Below are positions 9,012 to 18,903 of a stretch of DNA of 64,000 nucleotides, one piece after another. Source of the DNA: Desulforamulus aeronauticus DSM 10349. Its GTDB lineage: Bacteria > Bacillota > Desulfotomaculia > Desulfotomaculales > Desulfotomaculaceae. Numbering within the stretch: position 1 is the stretch's first letter; every line of letters begins with the position of its first letter. The stretch spans positions 1 through 64,000 of the forward strand of contig NZ_FRAR01000006.1 of the NCBI RefSeq assembly GCF_900142375.1. The letters run 5' to 3'. The notes below the pieces were generated by a model, which worked only from the letters and a program-made list of their open reading frames with translations, ran no database searches and was not told the DNA's origin. The position numbers and the translations under genes were made by a program.

Positions 9012-10178
9012 TTAAGCAGCGGCATTATGATGGTGTTCATCATGACCCATAATATTAAAGTTCTCAGCGATAAAGCAATAGGCCAGAACACCGATGGCTA
9101 CCAGACCGATACTAACAGCCCACTCCATCACGGAAGGGAAGTACCAGCCGCCTAGTGCTGCGGACATGCCGGTAAATACTACGTTCATCCGGTTGAAGAT
9201 TAAGCCGCCGCTGACCAATACGCCAAAGGTAATAAGTCCTTTGCGGGTATTGCTCATACCACTGAAAGCAATAAAGATTGGGATAATCACACCCAAGAGT
9301 AGTTCTAGCAGGAACAGGTTCCCTTCCAGGTTACCCTTGAAGACTAAGTTAAATACACCACGGTTGGCAAGATCATAAAGCTTCAGGGCTAGATAAAGCA
9401 CCATAAAGCAACCAGCGATTCTCACCAAGCCCCGTAGTACATGGATGGGCACTTCGTGCTTAAAGGCTCTGCCTGCCAGGCCCGTTTCCACACAAATCAT
9501 GGCCGGTCCGACAAAGAAAGAGGACATTAAGAAGAACAAGCCCAAGAAGGGTGACCACCACAGGGGATATAATTTATCCACCATAATTAAATACAGTGCC
9601 CCCAGTGAGGATTGGTGCAAGGTTGGGAAAATTATACCGACGATCATCAATACAGGTAACGCCTTTTTAAAGACGTTATGATACTTAGTGCCCACCTTTT
9701 CGGTAATGACTTCACCAAATTCCAGTACCTGTACCGTGGTATAGCAAGACACGCACCAGAAAACTTCAAACAACACAGAGGTGTGTCCCCAAGATACAAA
9801 GGGCCGCCAGAAGTTAAACCATTGACCGATATCCATGAACAACCCTGCCATAACTAAAAGATAACCTAACAAAGAAGTTAACATGGCACTGCGAGCAATG
9901 GCATGATATTTCCCCCGGTGCAGCACGTGTACAATAAGGGCCGTACCGTAACCACCACCGGCCAGGGCCACCCCGGTTAGTACGTCAAAGCCAATCCAGA
10001 GGCCCCAGGGCCATTTGTCATTCAGGTTCGTCGCCAAACCTAAACCTGTAGCCAGACGGAAGATCATGCAGGCTATCCCTAGACCAGCCAGCATTAACAA
10101 TACCTTGCGAGTGGTAGTCATGGTAAACTTCCACTTATATTCCATAATTTCTGTAAGCAATCCTTTATTTTCTGACAT
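9012..10178 (-). CDS. NrfD/HybB-type integral membrane quinone-interacting subunit
   Basis: 388-residue membrane protein with about ten hydrophobic segments, resembling HybB/NrfD/PsrC proteins that pass electrons from Fe-S subunits to the quinone pool without haem. Recognisable features are KWPWGLWIGFDVLTGVALAGGGY near residue 55 and a short His-rich C-terminus. It takes the place of the cytochrome b subunit FdnI of E. coli Fdh-N. ATG preceded by a G-rich ribosome site. Lies between the Fe-S subunit and fdhE genes in the same operon. Confidence 0.88.
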   Translation of the reverse strand: MSENKGLLTEIMEYKWKFTMTTTRKVLLMLAGLGIACMIFRLATGLGLATNLNDKWPWGLWIGFDVLTGVALAGGGYGTALIVHVLHRGKYHAIARSAMLTSLLGYLLVMAGLFMDIGQWFNFWRPFVSWGHTSVLFEVFWCVSCYTTVQVLEFGEVITEKVGTKYHNVFKKALPVLMIVGIIFPTLHQSSLGALYLIMVDKLYPLWWSPFLGLFFLMSSFFVGPAMICVETGLAGRAFKHEVPIHVLRGLVRIAGCFMVLYLALKLYDLANRGVFNLVFKGNLEGNLFLLELLLGVIIPIFIAFSGMSNTRKGLITFGVLVSGGLIFNRMNVVFTGMSAALGGWYFPSVMEWAVSIGLVAIGVLAYCFIAENFNIMGHDEHHHNAAA

Positions 10179-10209
10179 TATTTTTCCCCCCTATCCCCTT
10201 TTTCCGTCA

Positions 10210-11025
10210 CTACATAGGAACATCTTTGTTGCTTTCAGAAGCAACTTGTTCACGACGCTTGGTGTAGTGGTACATTACCGTCAATAGAGTGCCCCAACCC
10301 ACCGCAATAATCGGTGTCCATTTGAGGAAGTTGTGGGAGTACTCCGGCAACGGGTTAGTCCCCAGATTAGGACGGAAACCAAAGGTTGTAAAGGGTACGT
10401 CAGAAATATAAAGCCAGGATGTGCCACCGGCTTCTTTCTCGCCCATGACATGCTTTAGGTACTTGGGGTCGCTGTTAATGCGGTTCCAGGCCTCTTTGAG
10501 CAGATCATCCTTCTCGCCAAACTTCAGAGCACCAGTTGGGCAGGTGTCCACACAGGCTGGCGCTAAACCATAACCCAGGCGATCATACTTGCCTTCGGGA
10601 TCGAAGCAGAACTGGCACTTCGCCACCAAGGGGAATTGTTTATCCCACTCGTATTTAGGAATATCAAAGGGACAGGCCAGCATGCAGTAACGGCAGCCCA
10701 CACACAGATGGGGATAGTAAACCACCGCACCCGTTTTGGGATCTCTCTGCAGAGCTTTAGCAAAACATGCCGACGCACAGGCCGGATGTTCACAATGCAT
10801 GCACTGGCGTTTGGCCGATCTTATGGTATAATCGTTATTCTTTTTATCCTCCACCACTTCAATTCGTACTATGGTGTAGTTATAGCCGTCCATATCCGGC
10901 GGGCTGGTTAAGCCGTCTGTAAACTCAGGGTTTTTAGACGGCAGGTCGTTCCATTGTTTACAGGCCACCTGGCAAGCCTTGCAGCCCATACATCTAGTTA
11001 TATCAACTAATACACCTTTAGCCAT
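10210..11025 (-). CDS. fdnH: Formate dehydrogenase iron-sulfur subunit (FdnH-like)
   Basis: 271-residue four-cluster ferredoxin subunit wiring FdnG to the membrane subunit. Cys groups: CMGCKACQVACKQW (residues 12-25), CMHCEHPACASACFAKAL, CVGCRYCMLACPFDIP, CQFC...CVDTCPTGAL. A C-terminal hydrophobic segment (WTPIIAVGWGTLLTVMY) would anchor it, as in FdnH. 24 nt separate it from fdnG. It has no Tat signal and probably exits the cell as a complex with FdnG (hitch-hiker export, known for this family). Confidence 0.92.
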   Translation of the reverse strand: MAKGVLVDITRCMGCKACQVACKQWNDLPSKNPEFTDGLTSPPDMDGYNYTIVRIEVVEDKKNNDYTIRSAKRQCMHCEHPACASACFAKALQRDPKTGAVVYYPHLCVGCRYCMLACPFDIPKYEWDKQFPLVAKCQFCFDPEGKYDRLGYGLAPACVDTCPTGALKFGEKDDLLKEAWNRINSDPKYLKHVMGEKEAGGTSWLYISDVPFTTFGFRPNLGTNPLPEYSHNFLKWTPIIAVGWGTLLTVMYHYTKRREQVASESNKDVPM

Positions 11026-11049
11026 TATTACACCCCCTTAGCGTTGCTT

Positions 11050-14000
11050 CTAATATTTGCTGGCTTTCTTGATATTGCACAAGAAGGCCTTGTATTCCGG
11101 AATACTGGTGTTCGGGTCACCCACGCTGGGTGTCAGGTCATTGGCGGTAGCCCCTTGGGCGATACCTTGGTAACCAAAGCACCAGGGCATACCAATCACT
11201 TCTACCTCTTTACCGTCGATGTTCATAGGAACACAAACACCGGAGACAGCCACCTTACAAGTGATGGAGCCGCGAACGGTTTCGAGGAGGACATCGTCAC
11301 CTGTTTTAACACCAATTTTCTGGGCCAAATTTGGCGAAATGTTAGCAAACATATGTGCAGAAGCCTCTGCTAAGGTCGGGCTATTACGGGTCACTGCACC
11401 ACTCTGGTAATGTTCAATCACCCGGTGGGTAGTGCCTACATAGGGATATTCAGTGCTGCCGGTTGGCGCTACTTTACTAAAATCACCCTTGAATCTAGTC
11501 GCCAAAGGCATGTTTTGTTGTTTGGAAAGAATGTTCTGCACTGGACTTTCAATGGGTTCGTAATGCTCCGGCAACGGCCCGTCGTTAACACCCTTCACCG
11601 CAAACAGACGACCGCGACCTTCTTCCTGCATCAGGAAGGGTACCGTCTTGTCTGGCGGTACTGGTGTAGGCTGGCCACCGGGTTCCGCTGCTGGTTTGGT
11701 AGCACCAAAGTCCGGGACATCCGCAGTGATCCACTTACCTGCCAGGCTATCCCATTTAACCAATTCCTTCTCTGGATTCCAGGGGTTACCCGCTGGGTCG
11801 GCAGAGCAACGGTTGTAAACAATACGACGGTTCGCCGGCCAGGCAAAGCCATACTGTGGGAATAAGCCTAAGCCTGATTTATCCTTTTTCAGACGGCGTT
11901 TGCAAGCTACAGTGCCAGCTTCCTTATCCATGGCCCAGTAACCGCTGTGAATCCAGCAGCCGCAAGCAGTGGAACCGTCAGCTGTAAGCCTGGCGAAACC
12001 AGGTAATACTTCCTTGGTTTTTACATCGTAGCCGTTAATTTCTATGGCCACTTGCTCAATGTTAGGTTCATCTTCACCTGGTATATCGTAATTCCAGACC
12101 ATATCCATCATGGGAGCTGGGAACTTACCACCACTCTGGTATTCCTTTTTAACGGCTTTAAATAGTCGGTCGGCAATCCACAGGTCACTCTTGGCCTGAC
12201 CCGGTGGATGAACCGCCATATAGCGGAATTGCAACCAACGTCCACTGTTAGAAACTGTACCTTCCTTTTCATAGGACATGGCCGCAGGCAGGAAAAATAC
12301 CTCGGTATTGATTTTGCTAGGGTCCGCTTCCGGACGATGCCAGAAGGCCGCTGTCTCTGTTTCAAACAAATCCACAGCTACCAGCCAATCCAGCTTCTCC
12401 ATAGCTTTCCGTCCCTGGAAGGAGGAAGGACCACCTACCGCAGGGTTTTGGCCCCAGGCAATCATACCCTTTACTTTATCTTCAGCCATATCAGAGAAAA
12501 TACCCATGTGAGTTCGGTTTTTATTATCGTGCTTGGGGATATAGTCAAAGCAGAAATCATTTTCTTGGGTTGCTTTGTCACCATACCAAGCCTTGAGCAT
12601 ACTCACTAAGAACTTATTACGGTTAGACCAGTAACTGGTCTTTGGTACATCTTTGTCAAAATAATCCTGTAGTTTAGTATGCTTATGGGCGTAGATCATC
12701 GGGTTATAACCGGGCAGATATTGGTTCAGCATGGCAAAGTCAGTGGAGCCCTGTACGTTGGATTCACCCCGTTGGGCGTTAACCCCACCGCCCGCAATAC
12801 CGATATTACCCAGCATTAACTGTAATACAGAAAGAGCACGGCAGTTCTGAGATCCATAGGTATGTTGCGTAATACCCATGGCGTAAATGACATTACCGGC
12901 TTTGTTCGGTTTACCGGTGGAAGCAAATAAATCATATACCTTCTTCAGCATGTCCTCAGAAGTACCGGTAATTTTAGAAACGGTTTTCATGTCATAACGG
13001 CTAACGTGTTTTTTTAGGATTTGGAAAACACAATTGGGATCCTGCAGGGTGAGATCTTTTTTTATGGCTTCTTCTCGAATGCCATCTTTAACAGGGTCGC
13101 CGTCCATTTGATATTGCCAGGTTTGGGTGTCGTAGGTCTTTTTGCCGTCTTTTTCAGCTAAACCGGAGAATACGCCATCTGCAAACTTGTATTCCGGATT
13201 AACCAAGAAGCTAGCATTGGTATAATTCAGCACATAGTCGTGGAAATATAGATCTTTTTCAATTATATAGTTAATCATTCCGTTAATGAAAGCAATGTCA
13301 GTACCCGGACGCAGGCGAGCAAAGAGATCTGCCATACCGGCGGACTTGGTTAAACGTGGGTCAACCACAATCAGCTTTGCACCTTTGTCTTTCGCTTTGA
13401 CAATCCATTTCATGGCTTGTGGATGGTTTTCTGCAGAGTTGGAACCAATCATCAAAAATACATCGGTATTAATAAAATCGTTAAAGTGGTTGGTCATAAC
13501 ACCCCGTCCGAAAGAAGCAGCCAGACCGGCTACTGTGGAGCTATGTCAGAGACGGGCGTGGTGCTCAATATTCAGGAGCCCCCACGATCTAAACATCTTG
13601 TGTAATAAATAGTTCTCTTCGTTGTCCAAGGATGCACTACCAAAGGTAGCTATGGCAGTGGTTCTATTAACGGTAACGCCTTTGTCATCCTTCTCTTCAA
13701 AGGTGGCTTCACGGGCAGCTTTGACACGCTTAGCAACCTCGGTTAATACCCAGTCCCAACTCTTTTTCTCCCACTGGGAACTGCCAGGAGCCCGGTATAA
13801 CGGTTCGGTAATCCGTCGTTTGTTAACTTCACGCTGTTTCTTTTTATTAACGTTATTATAGACATCAATAATGCCATTACCCTTGGAGCATAGGGATCCT
13901 TCATTAATGGGATGATCAGGGTCACCTTCACAGAAAATCATTTCTTTTTTGTCATTACTGTAAAGAATGATACCACAGCCGCAGCCGCAGTAAGCACAAA

Positions 14001-14160
14001 CGGTAAAAGTTTCTTTCACTTTTCTAATTTTGGAGGGTAATTTCTCTCCAGTAATTGTAGAGTGGGACTCGGATGCCAAGGCAGGGCTAGCCACTAAAGT
14101 TAACCCTGCGGTGCCAAGTCCTATACTTTTTAAAAAATCGCGCCTGCTTATTTTCTTCAT
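11050..14160 (-). CDS. fdnG: Formate dehydrogenase-N-type catalytic subunit, selenocysteine-containing, Tat-exported
   Basis: 1036-residue exported molybdo/tungsto-enzyme read through an in-frame TGA at 13546-13548 (Sec205; context HHARL-U-HSSTVAGLA). The N-terminus has a twin-arginine signal (SRRDFLKSIGLGTAGL, cleavage near ALA-SE), then a CAYCGCGCG 4Fe-4S motif and the MopB domains. Oxidises formate outside the membrane, passing electrons via FdnH to the NrfD-like subunit. It follows tatA and heads the structural genes. The pieces on either side of TGA fit one family protein without frameshift, and a SECIS-like hairpin follows, so a broken gene is unlikely. Confidence 0.94.
13508..13548 (-). 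promoter_or_regulatory. SECIS-like element of fdnG with its UGA codon
   Basis: Minus-strand TGA (13546-13548) is followed by a 7-bp stem (13528-13534 with 13516-13522, one wobble) closed by GGTCT (13523-13527), again starting 19 nt after TGA as in fdhA. Confidence 0.87.
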
Positions 14161-14219
14161 GTAACCTTTAACCCCCTCGGTTTTACCGGGATTCTTTATA
14201 ATGGGTTCTAATCTCTGGT

Positions 14220-14438
14220 TTATTTCTCTGTTTCTTGTTTTGAAGTTGTTTCTTCTTTAGCAACTTTTTTGTCTTCCTGCTCAAAGCTGGCCGATGTGGC
14301 CCTTCTAAATTCACTGACGGTTTTTCCCATGGCCTTGCCCACTTCAGGCAACTTGCCCGGACCAAATATGATGAGGACCACAACTAAAATTAAGATCAGG
14401 TGGGTTGGTTGAAAAATTCCCTCGAAGAAGATGTTCAC
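14220..14438 (-). CDS. tatA: Twin-arginine translocase pore subunit TatA
   Basis: 72-residue single-span protein: an N-terminal hydrophobic helix ([19 protein letters not shown]) with the FGPGKLPE hinge, then an amphipathic helix and a charged tail. Forms the Tat pore with TatC. First gene of the fdn operon, 59 nt upstream of fdnG; with tatC at the operon's end this is a minimal TatAC system bracketing its presumed cargo. No tatB is seen, which is normal for Firmicutes. Confidence 0.93.
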   Translation of the reverse strand: MNIFFEGIFQPTHLILILVVVLIIFGPGKLPEVGKAMGKTVSEFRRATSASFEQEDKKVAKEETTSKQETEK

Positions 14439-14783
14439 TCCCCTTTCCGTGTTTAATAATTAGGTATCAGTACTTGTATTCATTATGCCAAACAAGCATA
14501 TGCTTGGCAACCTTAATATCATAATGGTCTGAAAATTTAAAATAAAAAGACTCAATGACGACTGATCTTTTAAGCCTCCTTTTCAAAGCATAGTCCCACA
14601 GGTATAATGATATTATATTTTCCAAAGAATTTAAAAATACTTGGCTTTCTGTAGACAGGTATTTAGAAGTAAATTTTAAGATTTCTTACAGACCTTCTTC
14701 GATTATCGTACAATTTGAGTTGTCTTGGATTTTTTTTACAAAAGTTTTTTTGATCTTCAATTAAATCTGAAAGATGTGAAGTA
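14439..14783. other. Divergent intergenic region between tatA and mobA
   Basis: 345 nt of A+T-rich DNA that must hold the tatA-fdn and mobA promoters. A perfect 14-bp palindrome (14493-14506), flanked by TGCCAA/TTGGCA, lies about 60 nt upstream of tatA and could be an operator. No gene is supported here. Confidence 0.5.
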
Positions 14784-15428
14784 ATGGTAAAAACGAAAGC
14801 GTTTTCTGCCATAATTCTGGCGGGCGGCAACAGTAGTCGTATGAAAACCAACAAAGCTTTACTAATGTTAAAAGGTCAAACTATTATCCAAACCATTATC
14901 AATCAACTGGTTTCGCACTTTCAAGAAATACTAATTATTAGTAATACACCTGAACTATATCATCCATTTAATGTACCTGTATATCCTGATATTTTCCTTA
15001 AGCAAGGTCCCCTGGCTGGAATTCATAGTGGCCTGAAGCATATGTCTACTCCCTGTGGGTTCTTTGTGGCCTGTGATATGCCTTTTTTTAGCCCGCAATT
15101 GGCGCAGGAACTGTTGTCTGGCTTGGAGGAATACCAAGCCATGGTGCCTAAAAAAAATAAATACCTGCAGCCTTTACATGCAGCTTACCGCAAGGATTGT
15201 CTACCCTACGTCGAAAAGGTACTGCAGAAACAGGAGCGACCTAAAATTATTTCCTTTTACGAATTAATTAACATAAATTATCTGGATTTCAACCAACGTG
15301 CAGATAATGAGTGGGATCAAATCTTTTTTAATGTAAATACTCCGGAGGATTATGAACTTGCCAAACATTTGAGAAGTGAGAAAGATAGCGCCACTGTTGT
15401 GGCAAAAAACGGAGCAGTGGCACGATAA
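14784..15428 (+). CDS. mobA: Molybdenum cofactor guanylyltransferase MobA
   Basis: Transfers GMP from GTP to molybdopterin, making the guanine dinucleotide form of the cofactor needed by both formate dehydrogenases here. 214 residues; nucleotidyltransferase signature AIILAGGNSSRMKTNKALL at residues 9-27 and the metal-binding CDMPF at about residue 97. Transcribed divergently from the tatA-fdn operon. The ribosome site is weak (TGAAG). It ends about 25 nt before a strong hairpin. Confidence 0.9.
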   Translation: MVKTKAFSAIILAGGNSSRMKTNKALLMLKGQTIIQTIINQLVSHFQEILIISNTPELYHPFNVPVYPDIFLKQGPLAGIHSGLKHMSTPCGFFVACDMPFFSPQLAQELLSGLEEYQAMVPKKNKYLQPLHAAYRKDCLPYVEKVLQKQERPKIISFYELININYLDFNQRADNEWDQIFFNVNTPEDYELAKHLRSEKDSATVVAKNGAVAR

Positions 15429-15443
15429 CCGATGTTCTGTAGT

Positions 15444-15501
15444 AGCTAAACCCAAGGGAGTGGCGCAAAATTACTTTTTTGCACCACTCCCTTGTTTAGC
15501 T
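15444..15501 (+). terminator. Terminator hairpin after mobA
   Basis: Arms 15454-15470 and 15477-15493 pair over 17 bp with one mismatch; a further 8 bp (15444-15451 with 15494-15501) extend the stem past a 2-nt bulge. No long T-run follows on the + strand. Confidence 0.6.
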
Positions 15502-15520
15502 TTCAGCTTTCAGCTTTCAG
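15498..15520. repeat. Three tandem copies of a 7-bp unit
   Basis: AGCTTTC occurs three times in a row (15498-15518), followed by related CAGCC/TCAGCC words to about 15535. Simple tandem repeat beside the mobA terminator. Confidence 0.7.
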
Positions 15521-15686
15521 CCGTCAGCCATCGGCTCGATTGGTTTACGTATGATAACCCTACTTTATAACTGTATGGGTTTCAGTTACAGCAAATTGAC
15601 TGCCAATAGATAAAACCAATAATCTTTCTCAATATTTCTTCACAATCATTCTAAATGAACCCGCTTCTTGTTTAGGGGATTCTTGG

Positions 15687-16151
15687 TTACCCATTGATTT
15701 CTATCATGATTTTCTCAAAATCAAGTATGCATATCAGCACACCACTTTTTTTTACGACTCCTGTCACCACACCGTCTCCGTCTCTAAACATGTCCGGTAT
15801 TTCAATCTCATCCTGTGAAATTTGATGAATTTCAATCACCTGATGTACATGGAAGGCAAAGCTCCCTTGATTGACCTCTGCGATGACAAAGATATCCCGG
15901 TCCGCTCGTCCCGAAGGAGGATGCTGCAGGTAAGCGGCAAGTTCAATCACGGTTACTAGTTGATTGCGGGGGCAGATAATGCCCTCTACGCACGTCGGTG
16001 CGTTAGGTATTGGCTGAACCGGACAATATTGCAGCAGTTCGTGTACTTTGGTCACGTCAACCCCATAACTATTGTCGCCGACGCGGAATTCCAATAATTG
16101 TAGTTCGTTGTTTCCTGTTTGCAAGAGATTTTCACTTTTGGTATTGTTCAT
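15687..16151 (-). CDS. cheW: CheW chemotaxis coupling protein
   Basis: 154-residue single-domain CheW that would couple the adjacent chemoreceptor to CheA. Recognisable features are LLEFRVGDNSYGVDVTKVHELL (split here as LLEFRVGDNSYGVDV plus TKVHELL), PNAPTCVEGII and the C-terminal VLICILDFEKI. No CheY/receiver domain, so not CheV. It follows the receptor gene by 59 nt and was probably co-transcribed with it; no cheA is in the window. Confidence 0.88.
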   Translation of the reverse strand: MNNTKSENLLQTGNNELQLLEFRVGDNSYGVDVTKVHELLQYCPVQPIPNAPTCVEGIICPRNQLVTVIELAAYLQHPPSGRADRDIFVIAEVNQGSFAFHVHQVIEIHQISQDEIEIPDMFRDGDGVVTGVVKKSGVLICILDFEKIMIEING

Positions 16152-16210
16152 CAGCGATACCTCAATATTCCCCAGAGCCGGGGCAGTTTCACGTTCTGTT
16201 ATATTGTTCC

Positions 16211-17914
16211 TTACTCTTCGCCGATCGCGGCCAGCTTGAATTTTCCAACTTCCTCGCGTAACATAGCGGCTTGGGCAGACATTTCCTCACTAGTGGCAGA
16301 GTTTTCTTCCGCGGTAGCCGCATTTGTCTGCACAACGGCGGAAACCTGAGCCAGTCCCTGCCTAATTTGCTCGATTGCATGGGCCTGCTCGGCAGATGCA
16401 TGTTCAATTTTGCTAAAGCCTTCCGCCACCCCTTGGGCACTCACCTCTACATCCTTCAGAATTTGCACAGTTTGCGCCGTTATTTGCGTACCTTTGGACA
16501 CATCGGCAGCAGAAGCCTGGATCAGCTCTGCGGTCTGCTTGGCGGCTGCTGCGGATTTTGCGGCAAGATTGCGGACTTCATCCGCCACAACAGCAAAGCC
16601 TTTACCGGCACTTCCTGCGCGGGCTGCTTCAATGGCAGCATTCAAGGAAAGAATACTCGTTTGGAAAGCGATATCTTCTATGACCTTTGTAATATTGGCG
16701 ATCTGATTGGAGGAAGACCCGATATTCGCCATCGCCTCGGTGAGTTGTTTCATCTGCTCGCTTCCGGCGTTGACATCTGCCCCCGCCTTCTTAACAGATT
16801 TTGCTGCAATTTCAACAGTGGTCAAATTTTCCGCGGCCTGTTCTGCGACATTTTCAATGGAAGCGCTTAGTTCCTCGACAGAAGCAGCCTGCTCGGTAGA
16901 ACCCGCCGCCAGGGCCTGTGCGCCGCCTGAAACATGGTCGGCACCGGTGCTAACCTGCTCGGCAGCAGTGTTGATGGTCTGCATGGTATGATTCAAGGCG
17001 GCAACGGTATTGATCATCGCCTCTTTGAGCGGCCTGAAATCGCCGGGGTAGTCAAGCTCCAGCTTGATGCGCAGATCACCTTGGGCTATCCGGGTAAACT
17101 TTTCTACCATATCCCCGAGGATGGCGCCCTGCATCCTATTGCCGCTCTGGATAAGCTTAGCCATTCTGCCCATCTCGTCGCGGCTTTCGTATTTAATCTC
17201 GGTTCCCATATTCCCCTTAGAAATTTCTTCAAAGACGCTCACGATTTCATTGACCGGGTTTAAGATGGATCTTCTGATGGCGAATATGACAATCATTGTC
17301 AGTACAACAGATACTATCGTGCAAGTGATGAACTCAAACCTCGCTAACTTACTGGCAGCTGCCGCATCGGCACTTTGCTGCGCTGCTCGTTCTTTAGCTG
17401 CTGAAGAGAGACTACGCATAATTTCCATGGCTTGCGCCAGTCTCGGTTTATATTCATCCATATATAAGCCCAAGGCCTGATCAATATTTTCCTTTGAATG
17501 GTTTAAAATAAGGTCATTAATTTCTACTCTTTTGTCTGCTGCTTCGGTTATAATCCGATTGATCTTTTCAATCTCAGCGTCCTCGTCATGATTCAGCTGG
17601 TTATTCTTGTATGCCTCCAACGCAGCTGCCACTTCCTTACCATTAGCATTGGCAGAAGCCAAAGCCGCCTGGGAAGACTGAAGGTCTTGTGCTAAAATCG
17701 CTTCCAGCATTTCATGAAGAATATTCTGCATACTCACCTGCATAACTCTGATATACTCCGCATTGGGCACCGTGTATTTTTCGTATAGCTCCACCTGGCG
17801 ATTAATGTTGTTGATGTTAAAGATAGACAGCATGGTGGACAACAACATCAAAATAAGTATAGACCCGAAACCGACGATTAATTTCTTACTGATGGTTAAG
17901 TTTTTCAATACCAC
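16211..17914 (-). CDS. Methyl-accepting chemotaxis protein
   Basis: 567-residue transmembrane chemoreceptor. TM1 lies at about residues 11-32, then a helical (4HB-type) periplasmic domain of about 155 residues, TM2 at about 192-212, HAMP at 213-265 and a long cytoplasmic helical signalling domain with the hairpin tip [20 protein letters not shown]. The ligand is not predictable; 4HB receptors sense small metabolites. Followed by cheW. The gene is alanine-rich and somewhat richer in G+C than the flanking A+T-rich intergenic DNA. Confidence 0.93.
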   Translation of the reverse strand: MVLKNLTISKKLIVGFGSILILMLLSTMLSIFNINNINRQVELYEKYTVPNAEYIRVMQVSMQNILHEMLEAILAQDLQSSQAALASANANGKEVAAALEAYKNNQLNHDEDAEIEKINRIITEAADKRVEINDLILNHSKENIDQALGLYMDEYKPRLAQAMEIMRSLSSAAKERAAQQSADAAAASKLARFEFITCTIVSVVLTMIVIFAIRRSILNPVNEIVSVFEEISKGNMGTEIKYESRDEMGRMAKLIQSGNRMQGAILGDMVEKFTRIAQGDLRIKLELDYPGDFRPLKEAMINTVAALNHTMQTINTAAEQVSTGADHVSGGAQALAAGSTEQAASVEELSASIENVAEQAAENLTTVEIAAKSVKKAGADVNAGSEQMKQLTEAMANIGSSSNQIANITKVIEDIAFQTSILSLNAAIEAARAGSAGKGFAVVADEVRNLAAKSAAAAKQTAELIQASAADVSKGTQITAQTVQILKDVEVSAQGVAEGFSKIEHASAEQAHAIEQIRQGLAQVSAVVQTNAATAEENSATSEEMSAQAAMLREEVGKFKLAAIGEE

Positions 17915-17986
17915 CTTTCTCCTCTCTACATAATTTGCAATTTATTTTGGCCTGTCCTCTCAATAAGCCTAAACATGGGTTTTCCA

Positions 17987-18010
17987 GCTATAAAGGTACA
18001 CCTTTATAGC
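17987..18010. promoter_or_regulatory. 11-bp inverted repeat, candidate recombinase site
   Basis: GCTATAAAGGT (17987-17997) and ACCTTTATAGC (18000-18010) form a perfect dyad with a 2-nt spacer. Short-spacer dyads of this kind are typical of serine-recombinase sites, but the link to the neighbouring resolvase is inference. Confidence 0.4.
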
Positions 18011-18026
18011 AATAGCAGGAATAAAA
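17995..18026 (+). repeat. 32-bp direct repeat, copy A
   Basis: Shares 29 of 32 bases with copy B at 18133-18164; the last 20 bases (TAGCAATAGCAGGAATAAAA) are identical. Overlaps the dyad at 17987-18010. Confidence 0.7.
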
Positions 18027-18132
18027 AAAATGGCACATATCCCCACATAAAATATACCACGTATTTCGACAAAACCCTATCACTTTTTTAATATTTTTGC
18101 TAATAAAAGACATTTTAAGTGTTTGTTATGTA

Positions 18133-18164
18133 GGTGTACCTTTGTAGCAATAGCAGGAATAAAA
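18133..18164 (+). repeat. 32-bp direct repeat, copy B
   Basis: Second copy of the 17995-18026 repeat, 107 bp further on and about 45 bp upstream of the recombinase start. The dyad half-site is partly degenerate here. Confidence 0.7.
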
Positions 18165-18207
18165 GTTTTTACCTCCTATCATAATACGAATGACAGGGGG
18201 TTTTTTT

Positions 18208-18813
18208 ATGAAAAATTTTTATGGCTATATGCGAGTGTCTACCTTGGAACAAAATATTGAAAGGCAAAGGATAGAGCTTTTACGTTGGGGGATTATTGAC
18301 AAAAACATCTTCTGCGATAAATTGTCAGGTAAGGATTTCAATAGACCTCAGTACCAAAAATTAAAACGAAAACTGAAGGAAGGCGATGTTCTCGTTGTCA
18401 AAAGTATCGATCGCTTAGGTAGAAACTACGATGATATACAAGAGGAATGGCGGGAAATTGTTAAGAATAAAAAAGCAGATATTGTTATTTTAGATATGCC
18501 GATTCTTGACACAAGAACAAATAAAGATTTAATAGGCACTCTAATATCTGATATTGTCCTACAGCTTCTTTCCTACGTGGCACAGGCAGAACGAGAAAAT
18601 ATAAAGCAACGCCAAGCGGAGGGCATTGCCCTGGCTAAAGCCCAGGGGAAACATTTAGGACGTTTTCCAACTCCTATTCCCGAAAAGTTTTACCCGGTTT
18701 ATGACAAATGGCAGCAGCGCATCTACACCCTCGAAACAGCAAGTAAGGAATTGGGGGTTACCGTAAGCCAATTTCGTACAATGATAAAAAAACACACGCA
18801 ATCGCTTTTATGA
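18208..18813 (+). CDS. Serine recombinase, resolvase/invertase family
   Basis: 201-residue site-specific recombinase. The N-terminal catalytic domain has YGYMRVSTLEQN with the nucleophilic Ser about residue 10, plus SIDRLGRNYDDI and the LSYVAQAERENIKQRQAEGI helix; the C-terminal ~45 residues form a Hin-type helix-turn-helix. ATG at 18208 is chosen over an ATG 18 nt upstream because an AGGGGG site precedes it by 8 nt. No transposase, partner gene or invertible segment is apparent; a pair of direct repeats lies just upstream. One of few + strand genes, possibly a relic of a mobile element or plasmid resolution system. Confidence 0.9.
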   Translation: MKNFYGYMRVSTLEQNIERQRIELLRWGIIDKNIFCDKLSGKDFNRPQYQKLKRKLKEGDVLVVKSIDRLGRNYDDIQEEWREIVKNKKADIVILDMPILDTRTNKDLIGTLISDIVLQLLSYVAQAERENIKQRQAEGIALAKAQGKHLGRFPTPIPEKFYPVYDKWQQRIYTLETASKELGVTVSQFRTMIKKHTQSLL

Positions 18814-18866
18814 ACTCAGCCTAGTTACCCAATCTCCTAAAACCCTCAGACCTTTTCCCTACAAGA

Positions 18867-18895
18867 AAGGTCCTGCGCAGCATCCGCAGGACCTT
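18867..18895 (-). terminator. Terminator of the spoVA operon
   Basis: Stem AAGGTCCTGCG/CGCAGGACCTT (18867-18877, 18885-18895), immediately downstream of spoVAF on the minus strand and convergent with the recombinase gene; it may serve both. Confidence 0.7.
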
Positions 18896-18903
18896 ACATT
18901 ATC

